Origin: an uncultured Colwellia sp.
GTDB lineage: Bacteria > Pseudomonadota > Gammaproteobacteria > Enterobacterales > Alteromonadaceae
Direction: 5' to 3'
Length of the DNA: 64,000 bases
Assembly: GCA_913061475.1 (NCBI GenBank)
Contig: CAJXUN010000002.1
Location: 100,223 to 164,222 of the forward strand
Shown here piece by piece: positions 18,971 to 29,071 of the stretch; the stretch's first letter is position 1, and each line of letters starts with the position of its first letter. Below the pieces are notes generated by a model that was not told where the DNA came from, made no database searches, and saw nothing but the letters and a program-made list of their open reading frames with translations. Both the position numbers and the translations under genes were made by a program.

Positions 18971-19654
18971 ATGGCTGAAAATCCGATAAAAGTGGAAACA
19001 GTAGGGCGATTAAGTCGCAATTTAGCGCTATTGCATCCTGGGGCAACTGTTACCTTAGATATGTCTACTCCTGCCGGGCAACGTGGTAAATTTCGTTCAC
19101 AATTTATTGGTTATATGCCAAAAAATTACGTTTTAGTACAATATCCAGATAGTTCAAAGTTGGGGAAATTTTCCCAATATATTGCCCAAGGTATGGGGGT
19201 GACAGTACGTGGATTGATTGAAGGTCATGAAGGTGCTGTCGTTGCTTTTGTGTCTAATGTTAAGCAAACCATTCAAATACCATCTCGCATTATTGTCTTG
19301 GAATTTCCTCGCGAGGTCAGCCTGCAAAACTTACGCTCTTCAATTCGAATTGAAACTTATATTAAAGCGAAAGTTAAAATTAAAGATGAATACTGGGTCT
19401 CGGTAATATCTGATATTTCTGTCTCAGGTTGTCAGTTATTGATCAACAATGGCGAAAAGCTAGCATTAACTGATGATAAGCCAGTGGAAGTTATTATAGA
19501 AGACTTTCAAGGCTTGAAAAATCTAAAGTTAGAAGCTGATATTTGTAATAGTAAAATCCAAGCCGATGGCGTTATGCTTGGTGTTAAATTTAGCGATTCA
19601 AGTAAAATTGAAGTCACTAAGCTACTACAGCAAGCGGTTATTTCACCTCACTAA
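18971..19654 (+). CDS. PilZ-domain protein (probable c-di-GMP receptor)
   Basis: A 227-residue protein with an N-terminal YcgR-like domain (about 1-110) and a C-terminal PilZ domain (about 117-222). Both c-di-GMP-binding signatures are present: RxxxR as R122-SSI-R126 and DxSxxG as D148-I-S150-VS-G153. It therefore probably binds cyclic di-GMP and alters motility or surface behaviour, like YcgR; no flagellar gene is nearby to support a specific partner. The gene converges on xseA and their 3' ends overlap by four bases. Confidence 0.85.
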   Translation: MAENPIKVETVGRLSRNLALLHPGATVTLDMSTPAGQRGKFRSQFIGYMPKNYVLVQYPDSSKLGKFSQYIAQGMGVTVRGLIEGHEGAVVAFVSNVKQTIQIPSRIIVLEFPREVSLQNLRSSIRIETYIKAKVKIKDEYWVSVISDISVSGCQLLINNGEKLALTDDKPVEVIIEDFQGLKNLKLEADICNSKIQADGVMLGVKFSDSSKIEVTKLLQQAVISPH

Positions 19655-20988
19655 TTCGATGCTACACGGATAACCTGAGCCTCTATAACGCCATCTGAAA
19701 TTTCAACTGTAATATTATCTGTAATGGCGATCTCTTTGATACTTTTAATGACTTTTTGCTGTTCATCACGAGTGATACTATAGCCACGTGCAATTGTTGC
19801 TAAGGGACTAACAATATGCAATTGCTCGCATTGATGAGCAAAACTTTCCGCTTTCGTTGCTAATAATCGTTGTTGCGCGCCGATGAGCTTGCTTTCAAGC
19901 TGAACCGACTTTTGTAAGTTTTGCTTTATTTGATTTAGCGGTGACGCGTTGAGTAACCTGTGCTTAAGGTAGCTAGGTCTATGTTTAAGCTGGTTTAACT
20001 CCCGAGCAATCAGCCCATGCATACGTATCGTTAATTCATCTGATTTTTGTTGTTTATTTTGTAACTGCTGTTCAGGGTGCACTTGGCTTAATCTATGGTT
20101 TACGCTTGTTAATAAATGCCGTGAACGTTTAAGTTGCTGTTCAACGGCAAGCTGTCCGCGCTTGATTAGTTCGGTAACTTTATTGATACGCTCCTCAATA
20201 TCAGCCGACACTATTTCCGCTGCTGCAGAGGGTGTTGGTGCTCTAAGGTCAGCAACATAATCTGCAAGGGTGGTATCAATTTCATGACCAACGGCGCTTA
20301 TCGTCGGCAAGTTTGAGCTGAAAATAGCCCGTGCTACCAGCTCTTCATTAAAGGCCCATAAATCTTCTAGCGAGCCACCGCCGCGGCCTATTAACAATAC
20401 ATCAACTTCATTACGCTGGTTTGCTAGTGTTATTGCTTGAGCTATATCATATTTAGCCTGCTCACCTTGCACGAGCGCAGGGTAAACAATAATATTTAAT
20501 AGCGGGTTTCTTCTTTTCAATACGGAAATAATGTCTTTTACTGCCGCACCTGTGGGTGACGTGACAATGCCCACCGTTTGAATGAGTTTAGGGATTGCTT
20601 GCTTATGGTGCAGCTCAAATAGCCCTTCACCATGCAATTTGTCTTTTAACAACTGATATTGCTGGCGTAACAAACCTTCACCAGCCGATTCCATTTGCTC
20701 GATAATGAGCTGGAAATCGCCGCGTGGCTCGTATAAGGAAACTTTAGCTCGAACTAATACTTGTTGGCCGTTTTGTGGCTGAATTCTAACGCGACGATTA
20801 CTGCCTTTGAACATGGCACAGCGAACTTGCGACTTTTGATCTTTTAGTGATAAATACCAATGTCCAGAGCTTGCGGCAATAAAATTGGAGATTTCTCCAC
20901 ATAACCAAACGGTATTTAACTCACTTTCTAAGATAAAACGTACTTTTTTTGTAAGTTCACTTACCTGTAAAATATGCTGTTGAGCCAT
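19651..20988 (-). CDS. xseA: Exodeoxyribonuclease VII large subunit
   Basis: A 445-residue subunit of the single-strand-specific ExoVII. It has an N-terminal OB fold (HILQVSELTKKVRFILES ... VWLCGEISNF), the catalytic core with VGIVTSPTGAAVKDII, LIGRGGGSLEDLWAFNEE and SAVGHEIDTTLADYVADLRAPTPSAAAE, then a long coiled coil and a short C-terminal strand (LATIARGYSI). It is divergent from guaB, with 190 bases between. The small subunit xseB is not in this window, as is usual for the family. Confidence 0.96.
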   Translation of the reverse strand: MAQQHILQVSELTKKVRFILESELNTVWLCGEISNFIAASSGHWYLSLKDQKSQVRCAMFKGSNRRVRIQPQNGQQVLVRAKVSLYEPRGDFQLIIEQMESAGEGLLRQQYQLLKDKLHGEGLFELHHKQAIPKLIQTVGIVTSPTGAAVKDIISVLKRRNPLLNIIVYPALVQGEQAKYDIAQAITLANQRNEVDVLLIGRGGGSLEDLWAFNEELVARAIFSSNLPTISAVGHEIDTTLADYVADLRAPTPSAAAEIVSADIEERINKVTELIKRGQLAVEQQLKRSRHLLTSVNHRLSQVHPEQQLQNKQQKSDELTIRMHGLIARELNQLKHRPSYLKHRLLNASPLNQIKQNLQKSVQLESKLIGAQQRLLATKAESFAHQCEQLHIVSPLATIARGYSITRDEQQKVIKSIKEIAITDNITVEISDGVIEAQVIRVASN

Positions 20989-21178
20989 AAATGCGTTACT
21001 TTTTCGATTGTTAATACGTAATGTTCGCGAAGTTGCACGCTATTATATATTTGTTTCGCTAGTCATCGACAGTTTATTTTTGTTTAATTGCAATTTTAAG
21101 TTTACCTTAGCAACGAAAGCGGTTAAAATTCTGCCGCAATATTTCCTCCCTAACCACTCATTTTAGAGAGATGTTGCG

Positions 21179-22651
21179 ATGCTAAGAATTGCTCAAGAAG
21201 CGTTAACCTTTGACGATGTTTTACTGGTACCTGCTCATTCTACGGTACTGCCCCATACTGCTGATTTAAAAACCAAATTAACTCGAAAGATCAACCTTAA
21301 TGTTCCTATGATCTCTGCGTCCATGGACACAGTGACAGAGGCGCGTTTAGCGATCACCTTGGCTCAAGAAGGTGGCTTAGGTTTTATTCATAAAAATATG
21401 ACCATAGCTGAACAAGCCAAAAATGTTTCGCAAGTTAAGAAATTTGAAAGTGGCATTGTTTCCGACCCTGTAACGGTTAATCCCAGTGCAAGTATTTTAG
21501 ATACTATGCGTTTAGCAGATGAACTTGGTTTTTCTGGCTTCCCTGTTGTCGATGAAAAAAATAAGTTGGTTGGTATTATTACCGGGCGTGATTTACGCTT
21601 TGAAACTGATTTAACTAAGCCTGTTTCAGCATTAATGACCAAAAAAAATAAATTGGTTACGGTTAAAGAAGGCGCGTCACGTGAAGAGATTTTAGGTTTG
21701 ATGCATGAACACCGCATTGAAAAAATCCTTATGGTCGATGACGTCTTTAAGCTAAAAGGTTTGATCACAGTTAAAGATTATCAAAAGGCCGAAAGTAAAC
21801 CTAATGCCTGTAAAGATGAATTAGGGCGCTTACGTGTTGGTGCCGCTGTTGGTGTTGGCGCTGGTACGGATGAGCGCATTGATGCTCTGGTTGCTGCTGG
21901 CGTTGATGTATTACTCATTGATACCTCTCATGGTCATTCACAAGGTGTTATTGACCGCGTTGCTGAAACGCGTGCTAAATATCCAGATTTACAAATAATT
22001 GCCGGTAATGTAGCGACAGGCGCTGGTGCTAAAGCATTAGCAGATGTCGGTGTCGATGCAGTAAAAGTCGGTATCGGCCCTGGTTCAATTTGTACTACCC
22101 GTATCGTTACCGGTGTTGGTGTGCCACAACTAACCGCCATTTCAAATGCGGTTGAAGCCTTGAAAGGCACGGGTATTCCGGTTATTGCCGATGGCGGCAT
22201 TCGTTTTTCTGGTGACATTGCTAAGGCATTAGTGGCTGGCGCGCATTGTGTGATGGTTGGTAGCATGTTTGCTGGTACAGAAGAAGCGCCTGGCGAAGTG
22301 GAGCTTTATCAAGGCCGCTACTATAAATCATACCGTGGTATGGGTTCGTTAGGAGCGATGAACCAAAAAGAAGGCTCAAGTGACCGATACTTTCAAAAAT
22401 CTGATGGTGAAGCTGACAAACTAGTACCTGAAGGCATTGAAGGTCGTGTTGCTTACAAAGGCCCCGTTGCCGCTATTATCCATCAACAAATGGGTGGTTT
22501 GCGTTCATCAATGGGCCTAACCGGTTCGGCGACGATTGAAATTATGCGCACTAAGCCAGAGTTTATGAAGATCACTTCTGCAGGTATGGGTGAGTCACAT
22601 GTACATGACGTTACCATCACTAAAGAAGCGCCTAATTATCGTATGGGCTAG
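21179..22651 (+). CDS. guaB: Inosine-5'-monophosphate dehydrogenase
   Basis: A 490-residue enzyme oxidising IMP to XMP, the first committed step of GMP synthesis. The barrel begins [19 protein letters not shown]. Two CBS domains are inserted at about residues 93-205. The catalytic Cys is C305 in [15 protein letters not shown], and the mobile flap is in [11 protein letters not shown]. Length equals that of the E. coli enzyme. guaA follows 237 bases later with two hairpins between them, so the pair may be partly uncoupled. Confidence 0.98.
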   Translation: MLRIAQEALTFDDVLLVPAHSTVLPHTADLKTKLTRKINLNVPMISASMDTVTEARLAITLAQEGGLGFIHKNMTIAEQAKNVSQVKKFESGIVSDPVTVNPSASILDTMRLADELGFSGFPVVDEKNKLVGIITGRDLRFETDLTKPVSALMTKKNKLVTVKEGASREEILGLMHEHRIEKILMVDDVFKLKGLITVKDYQKAESKPNACKDELGRLRVGAAVGVGAGTDERIDALVAAGVDVLLIDTSHGHSQGVIDRVAETRAKYPDLQIIAGNVATGAGAKALADVGVDAVKVGIGPGSICTTRIVTGVGVPQLTAISNAVEALKGTGIPVIADGGIRFSGDIAKALVAGAHCVMVGSMFAGTEEAPGEVELYQGRYYKSYRGMGSLGAMNQKEGSSDRYFQKSDGEADKLVPEGIEGRVAYKGPVAAIIHQQMGGLRSSMGLTGSATIEIMRTKPEFMKITSAGMGESHVHDVTITKEAPNYRMG

Positions 22652-22694
22652 AAGAATATTTTATTACTTGGCTATTTAACGTAATAGCGGCATC

Positions 22695-22736
22695 AGAAGT
22701 GCTCATTGACTAGCGTCAACTCCGCGCTTCTTCTTT
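22695..22736 (+). terminator. Probable guaB terminator
   Basis: AGAAGTGC / GCGCTTCT outer stem with an inner TTGAC-TAGC-GTCAA hairpin, followed by TCTTTG. Could be a leaky terminator within a guaBA transcript. Confidence 0.55.
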
Positions 22737-22808
22737 GCTCTAACGCTAACTAGCTTTGAAATAAAACATTTTTGTACTTTTGTAGCGTGTAAAAAAATTA
22801 AACATTCA

Positions 22809-22846
22809 AACGCCCTGTACTGGTATTAAGTTCAGGGTGTTGTTAT
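22809..22846 (+). promoter_or_regulatory. Hairpin in guaA leader
   Basis: AACGCCCTG / CAGGGTGTT (one G-U pair) closing a 15-nt loop, 43 bases before the guaA start and followed by GTTATTTA. It might be an attenuator or a second terminator; no known riboswitch pattern was recognised. Confidence 0.35.
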
Positions 22847-22888
22847 TTATAAACAATACCTTTGTTGGTAAAAAGTAGGAAAACAACC

Positions 22889-24466
22889 ATGAGTAAAGAC
22901 ATTCATGATCACCGAATACTGATATTAGATTTTGGTTCACAATACACTCAACTGATTGCACGTCGTGTGCGTGAAATTGGCGTTTACTGTGAGCTTTGGG
23001 CTTGGGACGTAACACAAGAACAAATTGAAGGTTTTAACCCGACAGGTATTATTTTAGCTGGCGGTCCAGAGTCAGTCACTGAACATGATTCACCACGTGC
23101 GCCTGAATATGTTTTTAATGCCGGTGTACCAGTATTAGGCATATGCTACGGCATGCAAACGATGGCTGAGCAATTGGGCGGCGGTGTGCAAGGCTCAGAG
23201 CATAAAGAGTTTGGTTATGCTGCCGTTGAAGTTATTGCCAAATCAGCACTCTTTAACGCTATTGAAGACAATATTAGCCAAAACGGTAATGCTTTATTAG
23301 ATGTTTGGATGAGTCATGGCGATAAAGTGTCAGCTATCCCTGAAGGTTTTGTGACCCTTGCTCAAACACCGAGCTGTCAATATGCTGCTATGGCGCATGA
23401 AGAAAAGCAATTTTACGGTGTGCAATTCCATCCAGAAGTAACGCACACTAAGCAAGGTTTGCGAATTCTAGAGCATTTTGTGGTAGATATTTGTCAATGT
23501 GAAAAGCTTTGGACGCCTGCGTCAATTATTGAAGACGCAATTGAAAAAATGAAAGTACAAGTTGGCGATGATGAAGTGGTACTTGGCTTGTCAGGTGGTG
23601 TTGATTCATCTGTGGTTGCTATGCTTTTGCATCGTGCGATTGGCGATAAGTTAACCTGTGTTTTTGTTGATAACGGTTTATTGCGTTTAAACGAAGGTCA
23701 ACAAGTGATGGATATGTTTGGCGACCATTTTGGTTTGAACATTATTCATGTTAATGCAGAAAATCGTTTCTTAGACCGTTTAGCTGATGAAAATGATCCT
23801 GAGAAAAAGCGTAAAATTATCGGTAATGTTTTTGTTGAAATTTTTGATGAGGAAGCCAGTAAACTCAGTAATGCAAAATGGTTAGCGCAAGGTACTATTT
23901 ACCCGGACGTTATAGAATCAGCAGCATCTGCAACAGGTAAGGCGCATGTTATTAAGTCGCACCATAATGTTGGTGGCTTACCAGAGCATATGAAACTTGG
24001 TTTAGTTGAGCCATTACGTGAATTATTTAAAGATGAAGTACGTAAAATTGGTTTAGAGCTAGGTTTACCATACGACATGCTTTACCGTCATCCATTTCCT
24101 GGTCCAGGCTTAGGCGTACGAATACTTGGTGAAGTGAAAAAAGAATACGCTGACTTGTTGCGTCGTGCTGATCATATTTTCATTGAAGAATTACATAAAC
24201 ACGACTTGTACAAAAAAGTTAGCCAAGCATTTACTGTGTTTTTACCCGTACGTTCTGTTGGCGTGATGGGTGATGCGCGTAAATATGACTGGGTAGTTTC
24301 ACTACGTTGTGTTGAAACTATTGATTTTATGACCGCACGTTGGTCACATTTACCGTATGATTTCTTAGGGTTAGTGTCGAACCGAATTATTAATGAAATT
24401 GATGGTATATCTCGTGTTGTTTACGATATTTCAGGTAAGCCGCCAGCGACTATCGAGTGGGAATAA
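22889..24466 (+). CDS. guaA: GMP synthase (glutamine-hydrolysing)
   Basis: A 525-residue enzyme turning XMP, ATP and glutamine into GMP. The N-terminal class I glutaminase has C86 in GICYGMQ, with the His-Glu pair in [10 protein letters not shown]. The ATP pyrophosphatase domain has the PP-loop LSGGVDSSV. The C-terminal dimerisation domain ends in the family-typical KPPATIEWE. The ATG at 22889 is chosen over an in-frame ATG at 22862 because AGGAAAAC precedes it and the length matches E. coli GuaA. Confidence 0.98.
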   Translation: MSKDIHDHRILILDFGSQYTQLIARRVREIGVYCELWAWDVTQEQIEGFNPTGIILAGGPESVTEHDSPRAPEYVFNAGVPVLGICYGMQTMAEQLGGGVQGSEHKEFGYAAVEVIAKSALFNAIEDNISQNGNALLDVWMSHGDKVSAIPEGFVTLAQTPSCQYAAMAHEEKQFYGVQFHPEVTHTKQGLRILEHFVVDICQCEKLWTPASIIEDAIEKMKVQVGDDEVVLGLSGGVDSSVVAMLLHRAIGDKLTCVFVDNGLLRLNEGQQVMDMFGDHFGLNIIHVNAENRFLDRLADENDPEKKRKIIGNVFVEIFDEEASKLSNAKWLAQGTIYPDVIESAASATGKAHVIKSHHNVGGLPEHMKLGLVEPLRELFKDEVRKIGLELGLPYDMLYRHPFPGPGLGVRILGEVKKEYADLLRRADHIFIEELHKHDLYKKVSQAFTVFLPVRSVGVMGDARKYDWVVSLRCVETIDFMTARWSHLPYDFLGLVSNRIINEIDGISRVVYDISGKPPATIEWE

Positions 24467-24598
24467 TTTTCCATTAAACGGTTGTAATACTTAACTTCAG
24501 CTTTGGCAGCAGCTATCCATAAACTAGGTGCTATGCTCTAGCCTTGAACTTGAGTGTTTACCAACGTTTAGCGTTTAGTTATTGTTTAATAAATATAA

Positions 24599-24636
24599 TA
24601 AAACCTCAATGTTGCAAAACCTTGGGGTTTTCTTTT
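24599..24636 (+). terminator. Intrinsic terminator after guaA
   Basis: AAAACCTCA / TGGGGTTTT stem (one G-U pair) with TTTTCTTTT following. It ends just before the RidA gene start, so the RidA gene must have a promoter overlapping or read through it. Confidence 0.6.
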
Positions 24637-24653
24637 AAAACGAAGATGAAATC

Positions 24654-25007
24654 ATGACCATCGAAAGATTAGAAACCAAAGCACGAATGAGCCGTATTGT
24701 GAAACACAATGGTACTGTGTATTTATGTGGCCAAGTGTGTGCGGATGCGAGCAAAGGCATTGGTGAGCAAACCCAAACCATGCTAGATAAGGTTGAAGCG
24801 TTATTGTTAGAGGCGGGCAGCTCAAAGAGACATATGTTATCAGCAACCATATATTTAAAATCTATGGCTGACTTTGCTGAGATGAATATTGTTTGGGACG
24901 CATGGGTTCCTGCGGGGTTTGCCCCTGCACGTGCCTGTGTGCAAGCCGCAATGGCAAGAGATGTACTACTTGTTGAAATAAGTGTTGTTGCGGCGCTAGT
25001 GCAATAA
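24654..25007 (+). CDS. RidA family (YjgF/YER057c/UK114) protein
   Basis: A 117-residue protein of the RidA superfamily, which hydrolyses reactive enamine/imine intermediates released by PLP enzymes. The conserved C-terminal segment is [24 protein letters not shown]; its Arg corresponds to the substrate-carboxylate-binding Arg. It begins with [25 protein letters not shown], which is the RutC-like subgroup wording rather than canonical RidA, so true RidA activity is not certain. It lies 33 bases before the RecQ-like gene. Confidence 0.85.
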   Translation: MTIERLETKARMSRIVKHNGTVYLCGQVCADASKGIGEQTQTMLDKVEALLLEAGSSKRHMLSATIYLKSMADFAEMNIVWDAWVPAGFAPARACVQAAMARDVLLVEISVVAALVQ

Positions 25008-25040
25008 ACTGATTATAAATACCTTAAGAACAGGACGAAT

Positions 25041-26996
25041 ATGCTTAAGTTACAACAATCATTAAAAAATACTTTTGGTTTTGATAAATTTAGAGCAGGA
25101 CAAGAACAAACCGTTACTCAGTTACTTAATGGTGACTCTTCATTAGCAATATTTCCGACCGGCGCAGGTAAATCCTTATGTTATCAATTAGCGGCAATAA
25201 ATCTACCACATTTAACTTTAGTTGTTTCTCCATTGCTTGCGTTGATGAAAGATCAGTTGGTATTTTTACATAGCAAAGGTATCCCAGCAGCTAGCATTGA
25301 TTCAACATTGTCATTTGAGCAAAGCCAGCAAATTACTCGAGATGTTCGCTCGGGGCAAATTAAGATTTTAATGGTGTCAGTTGAACGCTTTAAAAACGAA
25401 CGATTCCGTCAGTTTATTGAATCAATAGCTATCTCAATGCTGGTGGTAGACGAAGCGCATTGTATTTCTGAATGGGGCCATAATTTTCGGCCTGATTATC
25501 TTAAGCTCCCACGTTATCGCCAAGAGCTAAATATCCCTTTAGTGCTGCTATTAACGGCAACCGCGACGAAAGAAGTTAAGCAAGATATGGCTAATAAATT
25601 TGCGATATCTGAGCAGCACATTGTTCAAACGGGCTTTTATCGCAATAACCTCGATCTATCGGTTTTACCTGTCGATGAAAATCAAAAAAATCAAAGCTTA
25701 CTTAATGTTATACGCCACCATGACGGTAGCGGTATTGTTTATGTTACCTTGCAGCACAGTGCGGAAAAGGTGGCTGATTTTCTACAGCAGCAAGGATTGC
25801 AAGCACAGGCGTATCATGCAGGGTTTAAAGACGATGTTAGGCAGCAAGTTCAGCAAGACTTTATGCAAGGTAAAACACGTATTGTGGTGGCAACGATTGC
25901 TTTTGGTATGGGCATCGACAAAGCTGATATTCGTTTTGTTATCCATTACGATTTGCCGAAATCAATCGAGAACTATAGCCAAGAAATTGGTCGTGCTGGT
26001 AGAGATAACAAAAATTCAGCCTGTTTTACTTTGGCGAACCTTGATGGCTTACATACGGTGGAGAACTTTGTTTATGCGGATACTCCTGAACGTTCCAGTA
26101 TTGCTTATGTTTTACAGAATATTCGTAACGAAATGCAAAATGGTCAATGGGAATTACAAGTACTTAGCTTATCAAATGCCAGTAATATTAAGCAGCTACC
26201 GTTAAAAACATTATTAGTTCAATTAGAATTGCTCGGTGTGATTGATGCTAAATTTAGTTATTTTGCAGATTTTAAATTCAAGTTTGTCACCCCTAAAGAG
26301 CAAATCATTAGTAGTTTTAATGCCGACAGAGCAGAATTTTTAGCGCAACTGTTCAGCTGTGCAAAAATGAAAAAAATCTGGGGGGAACCTGACTTTGAGT
26401 TGATGCATAATCGCTATAATGCGCCAAGAAAAAGAATTGTTTCAGCATTTGAGTATTTAGCTGATCAGCAGCATATTGTTTTGGAAACGAAAAAAGCCAC
26501 AGAAGTCTATAGTATTAATAGCACGGCTTTAGATAGTCATGACTTAGTTGAACGACTTTATCACTACTTTGTAGAAAAAGAACAGTCAGAAATTAAACGT
26601 ATTAGTCGCTTAATCGAATTTTTTCAAAGTGATCGTTGTTTAACCAAACAGTTGTCAGAATACTTTGATGATAAGTTAGCGCCTGATAACTGCGGGCATT
26701 GTTCCGTTTGTCGTGGCCAGATCGCTGTATTACCTTATTCAAACAATCAGCAAAGTGTTAGCGCCGACATTATTGCAATGGCAATTACGCAATTACAACA
26801 GCATTTCTCAACATTAAAAAAACCTAACACAGAATTACCTGAAGCCTTGTCTCTTGAGACTATTTGTCGGTTTTTGTCTGGTATGAGTGTGCCACTATTT
26901 ACCCGTGCAAAAGTGCGAAAATTGAGTTACTTTGGTGTCTGTCAGGATATGCGTTACAGTGACATTAAAGCACAGGCAATGAATTGCTTAGCGTAA
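25041..26996 (+). CDS. RecQ-family ATP-dependent DNA helicase
   Basis: A 651-residue superfamily 2 helicase. Motif 0 FRAGQEQTVTQLL, Walker A FPTGAGKSLCYQL, motif II VVDEAHCISEWGHNFRPDY (DEAH plus RecQ aromatic loop), motif III LLLTATAT, motif V IVVATIAFGMGIDKADIRFVIHYDLPKS and motif VI YSQEIGRAGRDN are all present. The zinc-binding module is in CGHCSVCRG with an upstream Cys (SDRC). No clear HRDC domain is seen; the end is a ~100-residue region without recognised motif. It is a RecQ paralogue or divergent RecQ, so no gene symbol is assigned. Acts in 3'-5' unwinding during repair. Confidence 0.9.
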   Translation: MLKLQQSLKNTFGFDKFRAGQEQTVTQLLNGDSSLAIFPTGAGKSLCYQLAAINLPHLTLVVSPLLALMKDQLVFLHSKGIPAASIDSTLSFEQSQQITRDVRSGQIKILMVSVERFKNERFRQFIESIAISMLVVDEAHCISEWGHNFRPDYLKLPRYRQELNIPLVLLLTATATKEVKQDMANKFAISEQHIVQTGFYRNNLDLSVLPVDENQKNQSLLNVIRHHDGSGIVYVTLQHSAEKVADFLQQQGLQAQAYHAGFKDDVRQQVQQDFMQGKTRIVVATIAFGMGIDKADIRFVIHYDLPKSIENYSQEIGRAGRDNKNSACFTLANLDGLHTVENFVYADTPERSSIAYVLQNIRNEMQNGQWELQVLSLSNASNIKQLPLKTLLVQLELLGVIDAKFSYFADFKFKFVTPKEQIISSFNADRAEFLAQLFSCAKMKKIWGEPDFELMHNRYNAPRKRIVSAFEYLADQQHIVLETKKATEVYSINSTALDSHDLVERLYHYFVEKEQSEIKRISRLIEFFQSDRCLTKQLSEYFDDKLAPDNCGHCSVCRGQIAVLPYSNNQQSVSADIIAMAITQLQQHFSTLKKPNTELPEALSLETICRFLSGMSVPLFTRAKVRKLSYFGVCQDMRYSDIKAQAMNCLA

Positions 26997-27157
26997 AGAA
27001 TGACGATCAAGGCATTAGTGCATCCGTGCACGTCGACGAAGGGTCAATTATTTTGTTCCTGACAATAATTTAGTACCTACATCCATGTAGGTAATGTCAT
27101 GATGACACGGAATGACGATGCTTAAGATGAGTGCTACAGACTTAAGACTGTTTTAGG
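26997..27157. repeat. Intergenic palindrome-rich segment (possible dispersed repeat)
   Basis: Between two convergent genes. It contains GTGCATCCGTGCAC, then TACCTACATCCATGTAGGTA (27073-27092, a near-perfect 20-bp palindrome) and GTCATGATGAC. The phrase GAATGACGAT occurs near both ends (26999 and 27111). The composition is more GC-rich than the surrounding intergenic DNA, as in REP/ERIC-like extragenic elements. No second copy occurs in this window. Confidence 0.4.
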
Positions 27158-27646
27158 TTAGTGGCTATGTCCACATCCACCTTCACCGTGCACATGGCCA
27201 TGAGCTAACTCTTCTTCTGTGGCATCACGCACTTCTAAGATTTCGACGTCAAATTTTAAGTCGATACCTGCCAGTGGATGGTTGCCATCAACCGTAATTT
27301 CATCTTCGGTCGCTTCAATAACGATAACGGTCTGTTCGCCGTCGTCGGTCGTTGCGCGTAGTTGGCTACCCACTTCTAAATCTTCAATACCGGCAAACAT
27401 CTCTTTAGGTACCGTTTGTACAAAGCCATCTTCACGTTGTCCGTAAGCATTTTCTGCACTAACTTCAACTTCGAATTTTTCTCCGGCTTGACGATCGATT
27501 AAAGCTTCTTCTAAACCAGGAATAAGGTAGTTTGAACCTTGAATTACTGATAAAGGGCTATGGTCGTATGAGCTATCAATTAACGTGTCATCGCTATCCG
27601 ATACTGCGTAATGCAGTACAACAACTTTATTGTCGGTTATTTTCAT
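27158..27646 (-). CDS. slyD: FKBP-type peptidyl-prolyl isomerase SlyD
   Basis: A 162-residue peptidyl-prolyl cis-trans isomerase and metallochaperone. The FKBP core begins MKITDNKVVVLHYAVSDSDDTLIDSS, and the inserted-flap (IF) chaperone domain lies at about residues 70-130 (VSAENAYGQREDGFVQTVPKEMF). The tail is His/Cys-rich (HGHVHGEGGCGHSH), as expected for nickel binding, but shorter than in E. coli SlyD. It lies 8 bases after ygfZ in the same direction. Confidence 0.93.
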   Translation of the reverse strand: MKITDNKVVVLHYAVSDSDDTLIDSSYDHSPLSVIQGSNYLIPGLEEALIDRQAGEKFEVEVSAENAYGQREDGFVQTVPKEMFAGIEDLEVGSQLRATTDDGEQTVIVIEATEDEITVDGNHPLAGIDLKFDVEILEVRDATEEELAHGHVHGEGGCGHSH

Positions 27647-27654
27647 ATTATGTC

Positions 27655-28632
27655 CTATTCAATGTCTGTGTTTAATTTATAAGGTAAAGGTAGTATGGCT
27701 AAAGTAGAGAGTTGAGATTTAATTCGTAGCTCAGTGCTATCATCTATATCGTTTGCTAAAACGCCTTGAATATAGCTTTGCATATTGCTGGCTTGATAAG
27801 CCGCGAGTACGTCACCAGCTTTGCGCCAGTTTTCACCTAACTTCTTCTCAATAATATCGCCAGCTACGACATTCATATCTTTGCCAGTAAAGGCGAAAAG
27901 CGCGCGTTTGTTTTTACCTAAATACTGCATGCGAGCAACGGTTTCTTGCCCTAAGTAACAACCTTTAGTAAAGCTAATGCCATGGATCGCTTGTAGGTTG
28001 AGCATTTGGGGTACATATTCTGCAACATATTGTGGCGAAAGCACTGGAAAACCTTCGGTAATTTCGAGTAAATTCCATACCGCTTCGTTATAGGTTGGCA
28101 CGTTTAATTTTGCAGAAATTGCTGCTATGGCGTCAGTACTATCAATAATAAGGTAACGGCTAACTTTTCCTGCAATATAAACTAGCGTCGTGTTATTAAC
28201 TTGCACAACCGGTGATAGCGTGTCAGGTATTTGTTGAAAAAGCTCAGCCATTTTTATCGAGGCGTTTTCACCGGCAACCGCAAGGTAGGCATTTTCATTA
28301 TCTTGTGCTATTTCAACTTTAGCGAATACACCAAATTTTTTTAATTCAGCCAATGATTGCTCAATTGAACTGTTTGGCTGTAGTAATAAAAACTTGCCTT
28401 GACGTTCGAGCAAACGAAAAGCGGAAAATACTTTACCTTTCGCATTACAGTGCGCACCATTTAACAGTTTTTCTTCTGCCAAGCTCCCTACATCGCAAGT
28501 TACCTGACCTTGTAAGTATTTTATTTGTTCTTCACCTGAAAGGGTGATCGCCGCTATATTATCAAGATTAATTGCAAATACTGCGGGTAATTCGCTATAA
28601 CTAGGTAAATTATTATTCATAATGTTGGACAT
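27655..28632 (-). CDS. ygfZ: Folate-binding tRNA/Fe-S maintenance protein YgfZ
   Basis: A 325-residue protein of the GcvT-like fold. The hallmark motif KGCYLGQETVARMQYLG (K-G-C-Y-x-G-Q-E) holds the conserved Cys. YgfZ supports folate-dependent upkeep of certain Fe-S enzymes such as MiaB. Two in-frame ATGs (28632 and 28620) are both possible; neither has a clear ribosome-binding site. It is divergent from sdhE, as in E. coli where ygfZ and sdhE (ygfY) are back to back. Confidence 0.94.
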   Translation of the reverse strand: MSNIMNNNLPSYSELPAVFAINLDNIAAITLSGEEQIKYLQGQVTCDVGSLAEEKLLNGAHCNAKGKVFSAFRLLERQGKFLLLQPNSSIEQSLAELKKFGVFAKVEIAQDNENAYLAVAGENASIKMAELFQQIPDTLSPVVQVNNTTLVYIAGKVSRYLIIDSTDAIAAISAKLNVPTYNEAVWNLLEITEGFPVLSPQYVAEYVPQMLNLQAIHGISFTKGCYLGQETVARMQYLGKNKRALFAFTGKDMNVVAGDIIEKKLGENWRKAGDVLAAYQASNMQSYIQGVLANDIDDSTELRIKSQLSTLAILPLPYKLNTDIE

Positions 28633-28819
28633 CCGGCAATATTGCTAAAAAAGACTATTACCAACATAAATGAGGACATATATTCAAATTACAAGAAAAT
28701 ATCTGGTTTTTTCTGCTACGTTACTAAGTGAGCGTTTATTAATTTTATGATCAATTCGTGGCTATTTTTACTGCTGATTTGTTAGAATACAGTGAGATTT
28801 TACTAAATTAGAGTGATGT

Positions 28820-29071
28820 ATGACATTGACAGATAATAAACCTCGACTTCGCTGGGCTTGTCGACGTGGAATGCTAGAATTAGATGTGCTCTTTATGCCA
28901 TTTGTTGAAGAGGCATATGATGACTTATCTATTGAAAATAAAGTTATTTTTGAACGTTTGTTAGAATGTCAAGATCCAGAGTTATTCGCATGGTTTATGG
29001 GGCATGAAGCTTGTGAAGATAAAGACCTTAACGCCATGGTGCAGTTTATATTACAGCGAGTTAAAGTATAA
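28820..29071 (+). CDS. sdhE: FAD assembly factor SdhE
   Basis: An 83-residue protein that promotes covalent FAD attachment to succinate dehydrogenase and fumarate reductase. The signature RGMLELD occurs at residues 16-22, with the later conserved YDDLSIENKVIFERLLECQDPELFAWFMG. Its 3' end overlaps the next gene, ygfX. Confidence 0.94.
   Translation: MTLTDNKPRLRWACRRGMLELDVLFMPFVEEAYDDLSIENKVIFERLLECQDPELFAWFMGHEACEDKDLNAMVQFILQRVKV

Noticed and set aside
21388..22266. Long antisense ORFs opposite guaB (126 and 110 codons)
   Set aside because: They mirror a highly conserved gene, and their sequences are low-quality Ser/Pro/Thr strings typical of antisense shadows.
25600..26205. 201-codon ORF in another frame of the RecQ-like gene
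   Set aside because: It is fully inside the helicase motifs. Its composition (many Leu, Val, Arg, Met) reflects a +1 reading of that gene.
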